64,000 nucleotides of DNA from positions 19,947,660-20,011,659 of the forward strand of contig OZ018414.1 of assembly GCA_963969595.1 (NCBI GenBank). The letters are read 5' to 3'. Below are positions 1-11,777 of this stretch, in pieces. Position 1 is the stretch's first letter. The number at the start of each line of letters is the position of its first letter. Source of the DNA: Neckera pumila. Lineage: Eukaryota; Streptophyta; Bryopsida; Hypnales; Neckeraceae. The notes beneath the pieces are model-generated. The model was not told where the DNA came from, searched no databases, and saw nothing but the letters and a program-made list of their open reading frames with translations. The position numbers were made by a program, and so were the translations under genes.

Positions 1-145
1 TACCTCCCAAAGACTCCGAAAGGCTTCTTAAATATTTCATAAGGTTCTAACTACCAAGTGCATACACGTGTACTAGAGTGTAGGAACTAAAAGACTAGAT
101 ATATTCAGGCGCAATACAATGTCCAAGACCATGGAAGATCAGTAC

Positions 146-1533
146 CTAGGGTCGAAAGCATGCCAAGAGATACGGCCTTCACGATCTCGCTTTATAACAT
201 AGACCCATTCTTCAGCCATACCCAGCCGTCGTCGAAGGGAATAGAAGAAGTTGCCAGCAAGAAGTCGATCCCATCTTTTACAGACAACACGTAGTTTTCG
301 GTGGTAAAATCTTGGTACCCGGATGAGGCAAGCAATTGCAAGGTCGTCTGGAAGCCCCGGTAGCAATTCAGAAGGAATACGTCTTTCACCTCGCGTTGGC
401 TTCTTTGGCAGGGTAATAGTAGGTTTGATGTCCGGCCTAACGCAGTGACCTACTGTTCTACCTGGTACAAATCTTCTCCCACCCACAGACAGGCCTGCGT
501 CTACTCCCCCACAGTAACATGCTGCGGTCTCAACCTGGAAGTCCAAATTCAGCTTTGATTGAGCAAGAATCGCTCAAATCACAAGAAATTAAAGAAGTGC
601 AGATACACTAAGATCACCTCTCACATTGGAAAGCAGAGAATATCCAGGCCAACGAGTATCAAACTGATGGGTTAAGCGGTGTTGATATTGTACATTCTCC
701 AAGACATATAATGCTCACCATCATGCATATCTACGATAGAATCGCTATCATGCACCTCTACATATATAGAAAATATTAAGCACCAATGATTTAAAGAGAG
801 CGCACTAAATTCAAACGAATCCAGCTCTCCTTCGGCAATTGAAAATAATTGTGTCTAAAGCACTGCCATGTGAATTAACAAATCGATCCAGAACAATACT
901 CCTCATCTTATGCGAGCTACTTGACATCCACTACGTCTCAAATAATTTTCATTAGTAAGGTCACCTTCAAAACCCGATCAGAGAAGGGTTGGATTGTCGA
1001 ACTAATTAATATTATCCAATTGCAAACAGTGAGTTCTAAACTTATTGGATCTATTGCTGCTACAGTAGGAGAGCACTCACATTCACTGTTTACAGTCACA
1101 CGACATCATTTATCGGTCAGCCAAGGTCGTCAAACGAAAAACAAAAAGGTCTCCATGACCGCCGTTACACATTAATTAAAGCTATAATACGAGCATTATT
1201 CCTAAAGCACTCGCTTACCAAACCAGTGATTGCTCAGAAAATAGGAGGGCACAACTCTGGTTCCATCTCTTTCCAGAAAAGAAAACAAAGACAGTAACGC
1301 TCTAAACCGCAAACTCACAAACTATCCAAGCATACAGAACCTCTTTAACGTCTCAGACCTCATCCTGCTGTTGCTAACACTCACGGGACTTTTCTTGTCA
1401 ATAAAGAAACACTTAACCTTCAAACCATGTCCACAAACGAAATGTATTGATGAGCCAAGATGCAAAGGACTCCAACACCACAACTTCTGGCTGGCTGTCT
1501 CACCTGAGGAACGGGATGTACAGCCCGATGCAT
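146..1533 (-). CDS. F-box/kelch-repeat protein, SAGL1-like, 5' part only
   Basis: This is the N-terminal part of an F-box protein, the substrate-binding subunit of an SCF ubiquitin ligase. The long exon (534 down to 146) encodes a Cys-rich lead-in (ACYCGGVDAGL, RRFVPG) and an F-box core beginning LLPGLPDDLAIACLIRVP, followed by the VCKRW and NFFYSLR motifs and EEWVYVIKRD. This order matches the Arabidopsis At1g55270 (SAGL1) type as I recall it, where kelch repeats follow; here they would lie beyond position 1. The exon ends at a GT donor (144-145) after Asp-Pro. The exon frame has no ATG. A ten-codon first exon (1533-1504, MHRAVHPVPQ) ends at a strong donor (CAG|GTGAGA) and joins in phase 0 to the acceptor at 535-536, giving a 969-bp intron. 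The F-box identity is firm; the first exon is inferred. Confidence 0.8.
535..1503 (-). other. First intron of the F-box gene (predicted)
   Basis: On the minus strand this has a GT donor at 1503-1502 and an AG acceptor at 536-535. I see no other conserved coding segment inside it. A 264-nt open frame that overlaps the first exon in another phase is not supported. Confidence 0.55.
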
Positions 1534-2743
1534 TGCGGACGCGGTGGTGATCTTCGTCAATCAGCATACTTCCTCGATTCCACATGAAGAAGTTACCAAC
1601 AACAACTCAAAATGCAAAATGGTAACTCCTCATTGTTTCCGAGCTTCCACTACATCTTTTCCTAGCTTCCACTACCTAGCAGACGCAAACTACACTCCAA
1701 CTCAACTTCTAGACCGTTAACATTCGAACAACCTCGCCTCCATCATCTCCCTAAGCCAAGCCCTCCCTCCCTCATTCCGCATCCATTTACTTTGCCGTCT
1801 CTACGGCTCACAAAGAGACTCCTCCTCCTCCTTCAGTTTCCTCCTTCCGCACTCACTTCCGGAACGCAACCTCCGCGCCTCTCCCTCCCTCACGCACGAT
1901 CCTTGCGGCGAAAAAAACAAAACAAAATCGTCGACCTACTTAGTTCGCAACGAAGAACATTAGAGCTCTGACAATGAAAACATTCCCTGAAAACACACTA
2001 TCCAAGCTCTCATCGACTCGTGCGAGAAACGAAATCGGGAAACACACTACAAGAGCGCCATCCGCAACAATGCATCAAAACCGGCACAAAACTCCAAGCC
2101 CTCCCTCTGCCATAGCCAGCGCCCCCCCTCACGCCCTTCACCCTTACTCAAATCCAGATATTTCTAGATCCATTTATGTATACCTTAGATACATGAACAA
2201 GTGTACATAAAACGCACATGATGAAATAAGAAAAATGGGTACATAATAAATGTTAGAAAAAATGGACACAGTAGGTACATGATTCACCCGCCCCCGTCAA
2301 GTCTTACTCTCGCACAAATCGCGCTTCTCCTAGATTCACGCGTCAGCTAAAAATGTACCCTTTCAGTAGATAAAAATTCAGGAGCTCAAAATCTTCGATA
2401 ATCGTATACTTCTCACGATCGTTAGATTATTTGAAAAAGAAATAAGGTATGCAGACATTTTAATTATCTAGTTTTTTCGTTGAAGCCGCCGTGATGTACA
2501 ACGGACGGACAGTTCTTGATGTTCGTTTACGGGTTGATACACTGCTGATATTCATAGATGTTTGAGATTGGTAGATTATAGGAGGGCCACCCCATTAACG
2601 CCGTGGGTGCCGTGGTTTGAAGTTTGAACCACCTACCATGCAGGGCTGTAATTAGTAACAGACCAGTAGTGAGAATTGATACCCGCCCAATGCCTTCATT
2701 CAAATACAATACAATACAATAAGAGGGTCAATGCCTATACTAT
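1534..2743. other. Upstream region of the F-box gene
   Basis: The stretch 1600-1900 is rich in C/T on the plus strand (G/A on the sense strand), as is common in plant 5' leaders, so the promoter and leader of the minus-strand F-box gene probably lie here. No TATA box or start site can be fixed. Beyond about 1950 no gene is visible. A short AATAC repeat occurs near 2701-2720. Confidence 0.35.
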
Positions 2744-3229
2744 TTAAAAGCTCACACTATTTAAACGAAAAAATCGAATTTATACTTATTGACCGTATAT
2801 TACAGCTCAACTGTAGTGGGCTACCCTTTTTTTTTCTCCTTTTTTTCTCCTTTTTCTTCTTTGTCTTTTTGGGCACAAAATTGGATTTTTTCCGGATTTC
2901 TAGATGTTTTTTTATGCTCTTAAAATCAGGTTCCATTTGGTAAAAAGGCAATTGGATATTCACGGGAACCCATTTCAGGGGCTCCCGAAAGGGTAATTCC
3001 TGTGGATTTGAATTTAGTGTGGGTCTGAAATGTAGTAGGGGCTGTAAAAATTTCAAATTTAGTAGGGGTTTTCTGGATATACGTAGTTTTGTATTTGTAG
3101 TGGAATGTGTAAAATTGTCCCTAGGAGAGAGTGGTATAATGCTTTGTGGGATACCTTGGATGGTGATCGAAGGTGTTTTTTCACAACTTACAAGTGAGTG
3201 GAGTGACCTTCGCTAACAAATTGATTTTC

Positions 3230-4440
3230 AAAAGATTTTACATTTAAACCCTAAAGGAACAACATGCGTTTTTTGGCTACATAGAAATTTTAGGCAAGTA
3301 CGTGTGATTAGAGATTTTTTTGTATTTTTATCCCAATTTTTAATAGAAGGTGGGGACGAGGAATATGCACCAAATTTCATGACATTTGGAAATATGAGTA
3401 AAAAGTTAAGGCCGAATATGCTACTTTTGTTTGGTAGTCCGGGCAGATAAGAAAAAGTCACTTTTTTCAAAAACAAAAATTTGAAATTGGTTTTCTAGAG
3501 TTACATATGCGTGGAAAGCTTTGAATCTTTCAATTTTGGTCAATGAGCCAAAAGTTATGAGGAATTTTTATTTGTGGACAATTATGGGTTTTCTATTCTA
3601 AAATAAACTTTATCTTATTCAATTTTCAATTTTTTTTAAAATAAATAAAATCGTAGGGTGTATATTGTTTATTACAACATTGCTACCATTGGGATTGGCA
3701 CTCAGATTGGCATTTTTTGATTCCATAATTAAATTCTTAACAATTTAGTATTGGGAATCATTTTCAACTACTGTCGGCTAAGATAGAGCCACCCATAACC
3801 GACCAAATAAGGAATTCCAACATGATTTGGAGTAGTGAAGGCAAAACAAATATCTTTTAGAGGTACATCGATAGAAATGACAAAGATTGCAAAAATTTTG
3901 GTAATTTTATCGCTTGAACTAAAATTACTAGGAGTTTGGGGAGGCAAAAAGTGCTCCGGACCCATGGCCAATGTCTAGACCCTTCCAATGCCGATCATTC
4001 AATAACTTTTTCACTAATCATTATTTCCTACTTTCTTTCTCACAACTTGGGACATATATCATGTATTTATTAGTTCCAACTTTGAAAAGGAAAAAAAAAA
4101 ATTCTAAGCTTGGTCAAAAATACATGCACCTATAGGTCAGGAATGGGTCACTAGTCAGGAATGGGTAGCTCTATCTTACTTACTTTTTTTTTTGTATATA
4201 TTGCACAATTCCAAATGATGTGAAAACTTTCAAGCATGTGGCAACTTGTCTAGGAAAAGTTAAGAATCCAAAGAAGCCCTAACATTTTAGACATTCTTTT
4301 TAAGAAAAATGAGCTTATGAAAGGGAATTGCTTGATTTTTTGCAAGGACAAAAAAAGGATTTTTGTCAATTCAAATGCTAATATCTTGCAATCCACATGG
4401 TGGAATTTTCTGAAATTTTCACATCTTCTCAAACTAGTGT
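3230..4440. repeat. Dispersed repeat F, copy 1
   Basis: This AT-rich sequence shares an ordered set of motifs with 27520-28260 in the same orientation. Both have a CCCTAAAG block near the start, an ATTGTTTATTACAACATTG block (3665 and 27967), an ACAATTTAGTATT-like block, a CACAATTCCAAATGAT-like block and TGTCTAGGAAAA. The copies are strongly diverged and no coding frame survives, so this looks like an old non-autonomous element. Confidence 0.5.
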
Positions 4441-4857
4441 ACTACAAGATCCTACAATTACATGTGTAAAAAAAAATTCCAAAAGTTTGGTACTTGTTCT
4501 AAAAATGGCACTTTTTGAACGTTTTTGGTAAAAACATAGTCATAGAATTTTAGAGGTTAATAAATATAATATATGTACTCATGAGTGAAGCTACTCTATT
4601 TTTCTAGATGTAAGATCTATTGTACATGACATGGCTATGTTAGCTGGCCTTGTTCCTTGAAAAAACATTTTAATAGACTTCTAGCCATTATTTTGGTAGC
4701 CTTGTTAAGGTAGCTATACTTGTCATCGACCAAGCTTTCAAAACTAAAAGTTAAAATTGTCTTCTATATATGCAACTTAAAATTTAGTATTTCTATATCA
4801 AATTAATTGTGTGTTTTTTTCACTTTTGAGTAAGTGTAAAAGTCACATAATGCTTAA

Positions 4858-6400
4858 GTTATTATGCCTTTGTTCAGCAAAAGAATCCACCCATCCAATC
4901 ACTAAATGAGACTTTAGCTAGTTGTCATGCCTTTGTCCATGACATCTTGCAAAAGGGACCCTCCACCAAATCACTAAATGAGGCTATTATGCCTTTGTCT
5001 AAGACGTCTTGCAAAAGGTGAGGCAAAATGAACCCCCCACCAAATTACTAAAATGAGACTTCGGCTAACTATCATGCCTTTGTCTATGACGTCTTGCAAA
5101 AAGCAAGGCAAAATGACCCCCCCACCAAATTACTATAATGAGACTTTGGCTAACTATCATGCCTTTGTCTATGACGTCTTGCAAAAAGGACCTTCTACCT
5201 AATTACTAAATGAGGCTTTGGTTGTCATGCCTTTGTCTAAGACGTCCTGCAAAATGAACTCCCCATTAAATCATTAAATGAGGCTTTAGCTATCTTGCCT
5301 TTGTCTAGCCGTCTTTCAAAAAGGACCCTCCACCAAATCACTACATGAGGCTTTAATTGTCATGTCTTTATCTAAGACGTCCTACAAAATGGATCCCTTT
5401 CAAATCATTAAATGAAGTTTTAGCATGTTATGCCTTTGTATATGACATCCTACAAAATGGACCCCCACCAAATTACTAAATGAAGTTTTACCAATCATGC
5501 CTTTGTCCAATCGTCCCCAGTCGTCCTACTAAATGGACCCCCCCTACCAAATCATTAAATGAGGCTTTAGGTGTCATGCCTTTGTCTAGCCGTCTTGCAA
5601 AATGGATCCCCCACCAAATCTCTAAATGAGGCTTTAATAGTCATGCCTTTGTCCATGATGTCCTACAAAATGGACCCATACCAAATTACTAAATGAGGCT
5701 TCAGTTGTCATGCCTTTGTCCCGCCGTTCTACAAAATGGATCCCCCCACCCAATTACTAAATGAGGCTTTAGCTGTCATGCCTTTGTCTAAGACATCCTG
5801 CAAAATTGCCCCCCCCCCCCCTTTCACTAAAGGAGGCTTTAATTGTCATGCCTTTGTCCAACTGTCTTGTGAAATGGACCCCCATCAAATCACTAAATGA
5901 GGCTTTAGCTGTCATGCTTTTGTCCAGTCATCTGAGAAAATGGACCCCTCACCAAATTACCAAATGAAGCTTTAACTATCATGCCTTTATCTAAGGCTTC
6001 TAGCGAAGAGACCTCCCACCAAATCACTAAACAAAGGCTTTAGTAGTCATCCCTTTGTCTAAAGCATCATGGACCCCTCCAAAACATTGAGTGAAGCTTA
6101 AGTTGTCATGTCTTTATCCATCTTACAAAAGGGGCTCCCACCAAATCACTAAGTGAGGCTTAAGTTGTCATACCTTTATCTTCAATGTCTTGCAAAAGGA
6201 CCCTCTAAAAAGATTAGTGAGTGAAGCTTAAGTTGTCATGTCTTTATCCATCATGCAAAACGGCACCCCACCAAATCACCAAGTGAGGCTCAATTTGTCA
6301 TACCTTTTATCTTCAACGTCTTGCAAAAGGCCCCTCTAAAAAAAGCAACAAGTAAAGTTTCAATTGCCATGCATAATGTAATATCAATACCTTAAATGAG
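4858..6400. repeat. Minisatellite, ~66-bp unit, about 23 diverged copies
   Basis: Units follow head to tail. Each carries TCATGCCTTTGTC, a GACGTCTTGCAAAA-like block, a C-run (ACCCCCCACC), CAAATCACTAAATGAGGCT and TTTAGNTG. Units are mostly 60-85 bp long. Two adjacent units near 5010-5160 share an extra GCAAAATGA segment, which suggests recent local duplication. The C-run varies from 3 to 14 C, as expected of slippage. There is no coding capacity. Confidence 0.9.
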
Positions 6401-6403
6401 GCT

Positions 6404-6470
6404 GTTTGTTTGTTTGTTTGTTTGTTTGTTTGTTTGTTTGTTTGTTTGTTTGTTTGTTTTGTTTTGTTTG
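6404..6470. repeat. TTTG tetranucleotide microsatellite
   Basis: About 16 TTTG units directly follow the 66-bp minisatellite. The Thr-Asn-Lys-Gln open frames that run through it are artefacts of the repeat. Confidence 0.95.
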
Positions 6471-6659
6471 TAGCGTGGACAACTTTCTGACCGTGCGTCC
6501 CCCGGCCGCGTGCTTGGTATCGTTGGAAAGCTCTTGCCAAGGAGGGGTGCACCGGCTTGGTTTCGTGGCGTTTGGAGAGGTGGTGCAAAAGTTATTGAAT
6601 TACAAAGTATTTATTGATTAAAAAATTAGAAAATTACTTTTACTTTGATTTTGGTGGCG

Positions 6660-6745
6660 TTCTTGGTACTGGGAGTGGAACCGGGAGTAGAACTGGGAGT
6701 AGAATCGGAAGTAGAACCAGGAGTGGAACCGGGAGTAGATGAAAA
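6660..6745. repeat. 12-bp minisatellite
   Basis: About seven imperfect copies of a G-rich 12-mer (ACCGGGAGTAGA / ACTGGGAGTGGA) occur in a row. No function is visible. Confidence 0.8.
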
Positions 6746-7952
6746 TTGGGCCAACGGCACAGGGTCACACTAGTTTTAGTTACATGAGATTGTATATGAT
6801 TTATGAAATTAATGTGAAACATCTTTATTAGTTTCATGAAAAATCATAAAAAAATATAATTTTAAAACTAAGAAGTAAAAATAAATTGGTGAATATTAAA
6901 AAAACAATCATTTATATGAAATTTCTTCAAGAGGTTAAATACGTACGAAGAATAGTAAGAATACTATTCAACTAAGAATTTTCTTTACACTCCGAATAAC
7001 CTTAGTAATGACCTTCAAGTCATATCATCACCATCAAGCTAAATATAGCCTTAACATAATTGATGGATAAAATCTTAACAATTTTAATGAATGAACAAAT
7101 ATGTTTTTTAAAAACCTTAAATTTTTATAAATTGGTGGAAAAAAATTATTTTGATTTTTTGAATTATAATTTGTGAAAAATCTTATATCATTTGGAATAT
7201 ATATTAAAATAATTTGGAATAAAAAACTTGAAAGTTAGAATGAAAAAAAATTTGTAATTTAATGTATTTAACTATTTAAAAAAATTGAATGAAATAGATA
7301 AAATATTTGGATATTTGCAGTTTAGTATAATAACATATGGAGCTTCTAATTGCAATAACTCTTTAAATTATTGGATTTTTCCAAAACAAAATCAAAGCCT
7401 TGAAAAGGAATAGAACTAAAGATAATTTATTAAAATTCATATTCTAAGTTTCAATCAAACTGCAAATGGATACTTTCAAGTTTCTAAAATTACAATTGAG
7501 TTTGACGAAGTCTCATCTAACTGGAGATGTAAAAACCTTTAGAAATTTTTATACGGATCACCACTACTAAATATCTTAAAATTCAATATTATTTTGAAAT
7601 TTGAACTTTGGCACTTGCTCAATGATGTTCCATTTTGGATGACAAGATAATTTTGGTATACAATATGATTTTCTACACTATCATGTACAATACATCTATG
7701 ATGAATTTTTTAGATTTTTCAAGCTTACTCTGTATTTGACATGATTTTTTCAATTTAAGAAATAAATTCAAGGTAATTTCAAATCTTTTGTAAAAATTTG
7801 AAATATTTATGACTAAAAGAAAAAGTGATTAAATCTCTAAAATATACATTCAGTTTTTTAAATTCATATTTAGTTGCAAAATGATAGCATAAAAAGTAAA
7901 GATTTGTGAAGTTTGAGTAAGTAGTCATGAAGCTATCATTTAGAGCTAATTT
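6746..7952. other. AT-rich stretch without a recognisable gene
   Basis: The composition is strongly AT-rich, with many stops in all frames and homopolymer runs. I see no conserved domain or clear repeat boundary. Confidence 0.6.
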
Positions 7953-8265
7953 CATTAGGAAAAATTTCAGCCTCTAGAAGGCCACGAGTTTTGCACCCGC
8001 CTAGTGCAATTATGGAAAAAAATCAAAATCAAAATTTTTATTTTTTTTAAATCTGGTGCTGATGTGGCCGCAATAGTGTCACTTCAAATTTTTTTTTCTT
8101 TAATTTTTCTTAGTTTTTTTTTAATTTTTTTTCAAAAAAAATTAAAAAAATTAAAAAATATATATATTAAAAATAAAAATAAATTATTTATTTTGAAATT
8201 GCTCCACAGGGTCCCAAAAATCAATTCTTCAACGGCCTTCTGGAGGGTTGAAATTTTTCCTAATG
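7953..8265. mobile_element. CATTAG-family MITE, copy 1 (313 bp)
   Basis: The element starts CATTAGGAAAAATTTCAG and ends with the inverted counterpart TTTTTCCTAATG. Within the ends, CTAGAAGGCC is mirrored by GGCCTTCTGG. The centre contains GATGTGGCC and long A/T runs. Three other members in this window share ends and centre (18083, 20286, 55928). It is too short to encode anything and is presumably mobilised in trans. Confidence 0.75.
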
Positions 8266-9600
8266 CATCCAACTCTTATTAGTAGATCAAATTTTCAATT
8301 CAAATGCCAATTTTTTAAGCAATGTTGTAAGTATGAGAATGATGCTTATCATATTCATAAAAAAACTCAATTCATTTGAGCCAAATAGGAGAGTATTGTA
8401 AATTACAATACTCTTTTTATTGTCTACAATGGAAAGTTTTCCTTTGACAACCTATAATATACTATTATTTTTTTGAATTTGAATTTATTAGACTACTCTT
8501 TAATTTGCTATTCTATTGCAATAAAATAAAAAATTTCAATGAACTTAGGCTTTGTGCAATAATTAAAGTAACAACAATGGCTATTAGTTAGAAAATTCCT
8601 CCAACTATTCATTTAAATTGATGTGCACATATAGAATTATAAGTAAATTAGAGTCTACGTTTTAACTTGCAAATCATTAGAAAAAAAAATGGGGAAAGAT
8701 ATGATGATTTTTGTGATTTTTCCTAGTCAAGATTTGAAAAAAAAATTAAAATGTCATATATCGTACTTGGTGGTTATTGTCTGCATTTCGTACCAAATAA
8801 TTATTTCAAGCTAGCAATGTAATTGAGGGATGTTAAATCCATCCCACATAGTCCGACCAATAGGGTGGATTTACCCTGAGGAAATTGCAGGAATGTTTAA
8901 TTTGTCACAAATTTTTTTTTGCAAATTTTGAATTTGTATTTGCAATGAGAGACCTCAAATTAGCTAGGAGGGGACTATAGCATATCCTAGACACGGCTCA
9001 AAATCGATTATTTTTTTTACTTTTACCCCAAAAAATTCAAAATTTACCCTGTAGATAGTAGGACAGGTTTAATGTCCTGCAATGTGATTTGGCAAATGCA
9101 TGAAAATGGAAAGATTCGTCTTTCCCACGTAGAAAAATAATATCCCAATAATTATGGAATCTGTTTTTAGAATTATTTATTTTTTTGATGTTCTCAACCA
9201 CCAGGTATGGTAGAATTATGCATCTTTTGAATTATCTACACGACGTCGAAAACACTCAGACGACAGAATTGGGGGGACAAACTATACTGATTCCCGAGCT
9301 TCTGGGGTCTAGAGTTTCAAATCACAATTTGAGAGCATAGGCAGAAGACGAAGCATACCCTGATTGCCCTCCAAGTTCTTGACTGGTGGGGATGCCTGCA
9401 ATCCACTGGATTTTATCCTCGTCCTCCCAAACCACAGCTTTCCTTGCAGCAAGCAATTCCATCGCTTGCCCGCAGACAAGTGTCCCTTGGAGCTTTTGTT
9501 ACACACCTCTGCCCGTGTTGAATGTGTGCAAGGCGAGGTGATGCGAGCTTCCACAAAACCTAGAGTTAGCAAGAACAAAGTTAGCAGCTCGCGTGCATTC
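8266..9600. other. AT-rich intergenic stretch before the aldo-keto reductase
   Basis: No gene is visible. The AT-rich part ends near 9230. The GC-richer part 9240-9755 is the likely promoter and leader of the reductase gene; no TATA box can be assigned with confidence. Confidence 0.5.
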
Positions 9601-9755
9601 CAGACCTATAAGACCAAATTCGCGCTTGATAGCATTCGATTTAGCTTAATATCCAAGAGTTGGCTCATGTTTGGAGAGCCGTGCAAGCGCCAGTCATTTC
9701 GAATTAGCTAGAGCTGGAAATTTGGTTGTAATAGAAATTGGGAGAGGTGAGAGTC

Positions 9756-11335
9756 ATGGCGTCCGCCTCCACTCTTTCCCGGCACCCCATGGCGTCGTCC
9801 ATGGCAGTGCTCTCAGGAGCGAAGTTGGTTCACCGCAGCGCCGTGAGTTTCAGGTGTAGAGTGGGGAGAAGATTGGCCACCACCGTTGTTGCAGACGTCG
9901 ACACTGCAGAGCAGCAGCGAGCAGATCACGCCGTGGTTTCTAGTGGCGATGATCGGTTGGAGATTTGCCGGGTGATTAATGGAATGTGGCAGACTAGCGG
10001 TGGGTGGGGCAGAATTGAGCGAGACGATGCTGTCGACGCCATGCTGCGCCATGTGAATGCCGGCTTTGATACTTTCGACATGGCCGATCATTGTAAGTCA
10101 TTTCTTCCTTTACCAGTTTCCGTCTCCAATTTTGCGTGTTCCTGTATCTCTGCATTCTTCAACAATGACGGGGAGTGATATCTCTACTTGGATTGAATCT
10201 GGCTTTCGAGCTCCATGATACTTGACTGCACTGGAAACTGGCTATGGAGATCTTGATACTTGACTTTAGGGACGCTTCTCAATTTTTTAAAAGAATGTGC
10301 TGCAGCTAATTACATGGGCAAGCATAAATCTGACAGTTCGGTTCGATATTGAACTTTGAAGTCACGTTTTTAGGTTTATTCGGTTTAATTCTGAAATGTT
10401 GAAATTGCAGATTCTTGGACGAATTTGCGGACCTGTCATGTGCTCATTGCCTTGGTTCTTGTGGCTTTGATGATGTCGCAGACGGGCCAGCCGAGGACTT
10501 ATACGGGCTCTTCATTAATAGGGTGAGGCGGGAGCGGGGAGACGAGCCTGCATCGCAAGTGCGCGGGCTAACCAAATGGGTGCCACCGCCAGTGAAGATG
10601 ACTCGAGCGAACGTAGAATCCAACATAGACCGCTCCCGGAAACGCATGGACGTGAAGGCCTTGGACATGCTGCAGTTCCATTGGTGGGATTACGCGGACA
10701 AGGGTTATCTCGACGCTTTAAAGCACTTGGCAGATTTAAAAGAGGAGGGCAAGATCAAGACGTTGGCGTTGACCAATTTCGACACCAAGCGCTTGCAGCT
10801 GATTCTGGAGAATCAAATCCCCATCGTGAGCAACCAAGTGCAGCATTCCCTGGTAGACATGCGTCCGCAGGCTCACATGGCGGATCTTTGCAACACGATG
10901 GGAGTGAAATTGATCACATATGGGACCGTGATGGGCGGCTTGTTATCGGAGAAATTTCTGGATGCCAACATCTCCGTTCCTTTTGCTGGTCCACCTCTGG
11001 ACACTCCGTCCCTTAACAAGTACAAGCGAATGGTGGACGCTTGGGGTGGATGGAACCTGTTTCAGGAGCTTCTGAGGGAGGTGAAGACGGTATCGAAGAA
11101 GCATGGGGTGTCCATGGCCACTGTGGCTGTAAGGTACATTCTCGACCAACCTGCGGTGGCGGGCTCTATGATTGGCGTCAGATTAGGACTCAAAGAGCAT
11201 ATCAAAGATTCTCAAGCCATTTTCAAGCTTCAGCTGGATGAGGACGACTACAATAGAATTAAGAGTGTTACTAGCAGAGGAAGGGATTTGCAAGATATGA
11301 TCGGAGATTGTGGGGATGAGTACCGTAGAGCTTAG
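9756..11335 (+). CDS. Aldo-keto reductase, At2g27680-like, probably plastid-targeted
   Basis: This encodes a 396-residue NAD(P)H-dependent oxidoreductase from two exons, 9756-10092 and 10482-11335. The join (CAT T|AC GGG) restores the family motif DMADHYGPAEDLYG across the 389-bp intron, so the ATG at 10415 is intron sequence and not the start. The catalytic tetrad can be placed at Asp108, Tyr113, Lys144 (LTKW) and His179 (QFHWW). Other landmarks are GMWQTSGGWG near 76-85, FDTKRLQ, and a C-terminal GDCGDEYRRA. About 60 N-terminal residues are Ser/Ala/Arg-rich and precede the enzyme domain, consistent with a plastid transit peptide. The sequence closely matches Arabidopsis At2g27680 as I recall it; the substrate is unknown. 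The gene is convergent with its right neighbour. Confidence 0.93.
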
Positions 11336-11777
11336 CCCCAATTCCCAACATTGTGTAAGCATTTGTAAATTACGGCGCTTATCTCTGGCGATTGTCCTTC
11401 CCGGGTTGAGTGTCGATTTCAATTCTGTAGAGATCAATCACGATCTTTATGAAGCAATGGATACAAGTAAAGATTTCAAGACGTAAAATTATTCCAGAGG
11501 AAGCAAAACACAATGGTTAGATTAAGCGGAATACAGCCACTTCTGGTTACAATCTGCTTCCAAGCAGGTACACTGGATTGAGACTTCTAAATGCCAGTGA
11601 AATCTTCTGCTTCTACCTTTATTTCGTCATGGCATTGCGCTACAGTAACTAGTGGAACTGGAACTTGAAGGACAAGAAAAGAGTATTTTACAAATGCATC
11701 TATGCGACCTGCACCTCGAGAGATCGAAGGTTCTCACAAGTTTTGAATTCGCTCAAGCAATTTTTCTAAATTCGTAT
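11336..11777. other. Convergent intergenic region holding both 3' ends
   Basis: This lies between the stop codons of the aldo-keto reductase (plus) and the 108-residue protein gene (minus), so both 3'UTRs must fall here. No separate gene is visible. Confidence 0.6.

Noticed and set aside
4858..6400. CRISPR-like array
   Set aside because: There is no constant repeat alternating with unique spacers. Whole units are diverged copies of one sequence, and the setting is eukaryotic.
6313..6621. Two frames with Thr-Asn-Lys-Gln or Phe-Val-Cys-Leu runs
   Set aside because: They are translations of the TTTG microsatellite.
10415..10481. ATG at 10415 as start of the aldo-keto reductase
   Set aside because: Using the acceptor at 10480-10481 restores the active-site Tyr and the HYGPAEDLYG motif, so this ATG and the 22 codons after it are intron sequence.
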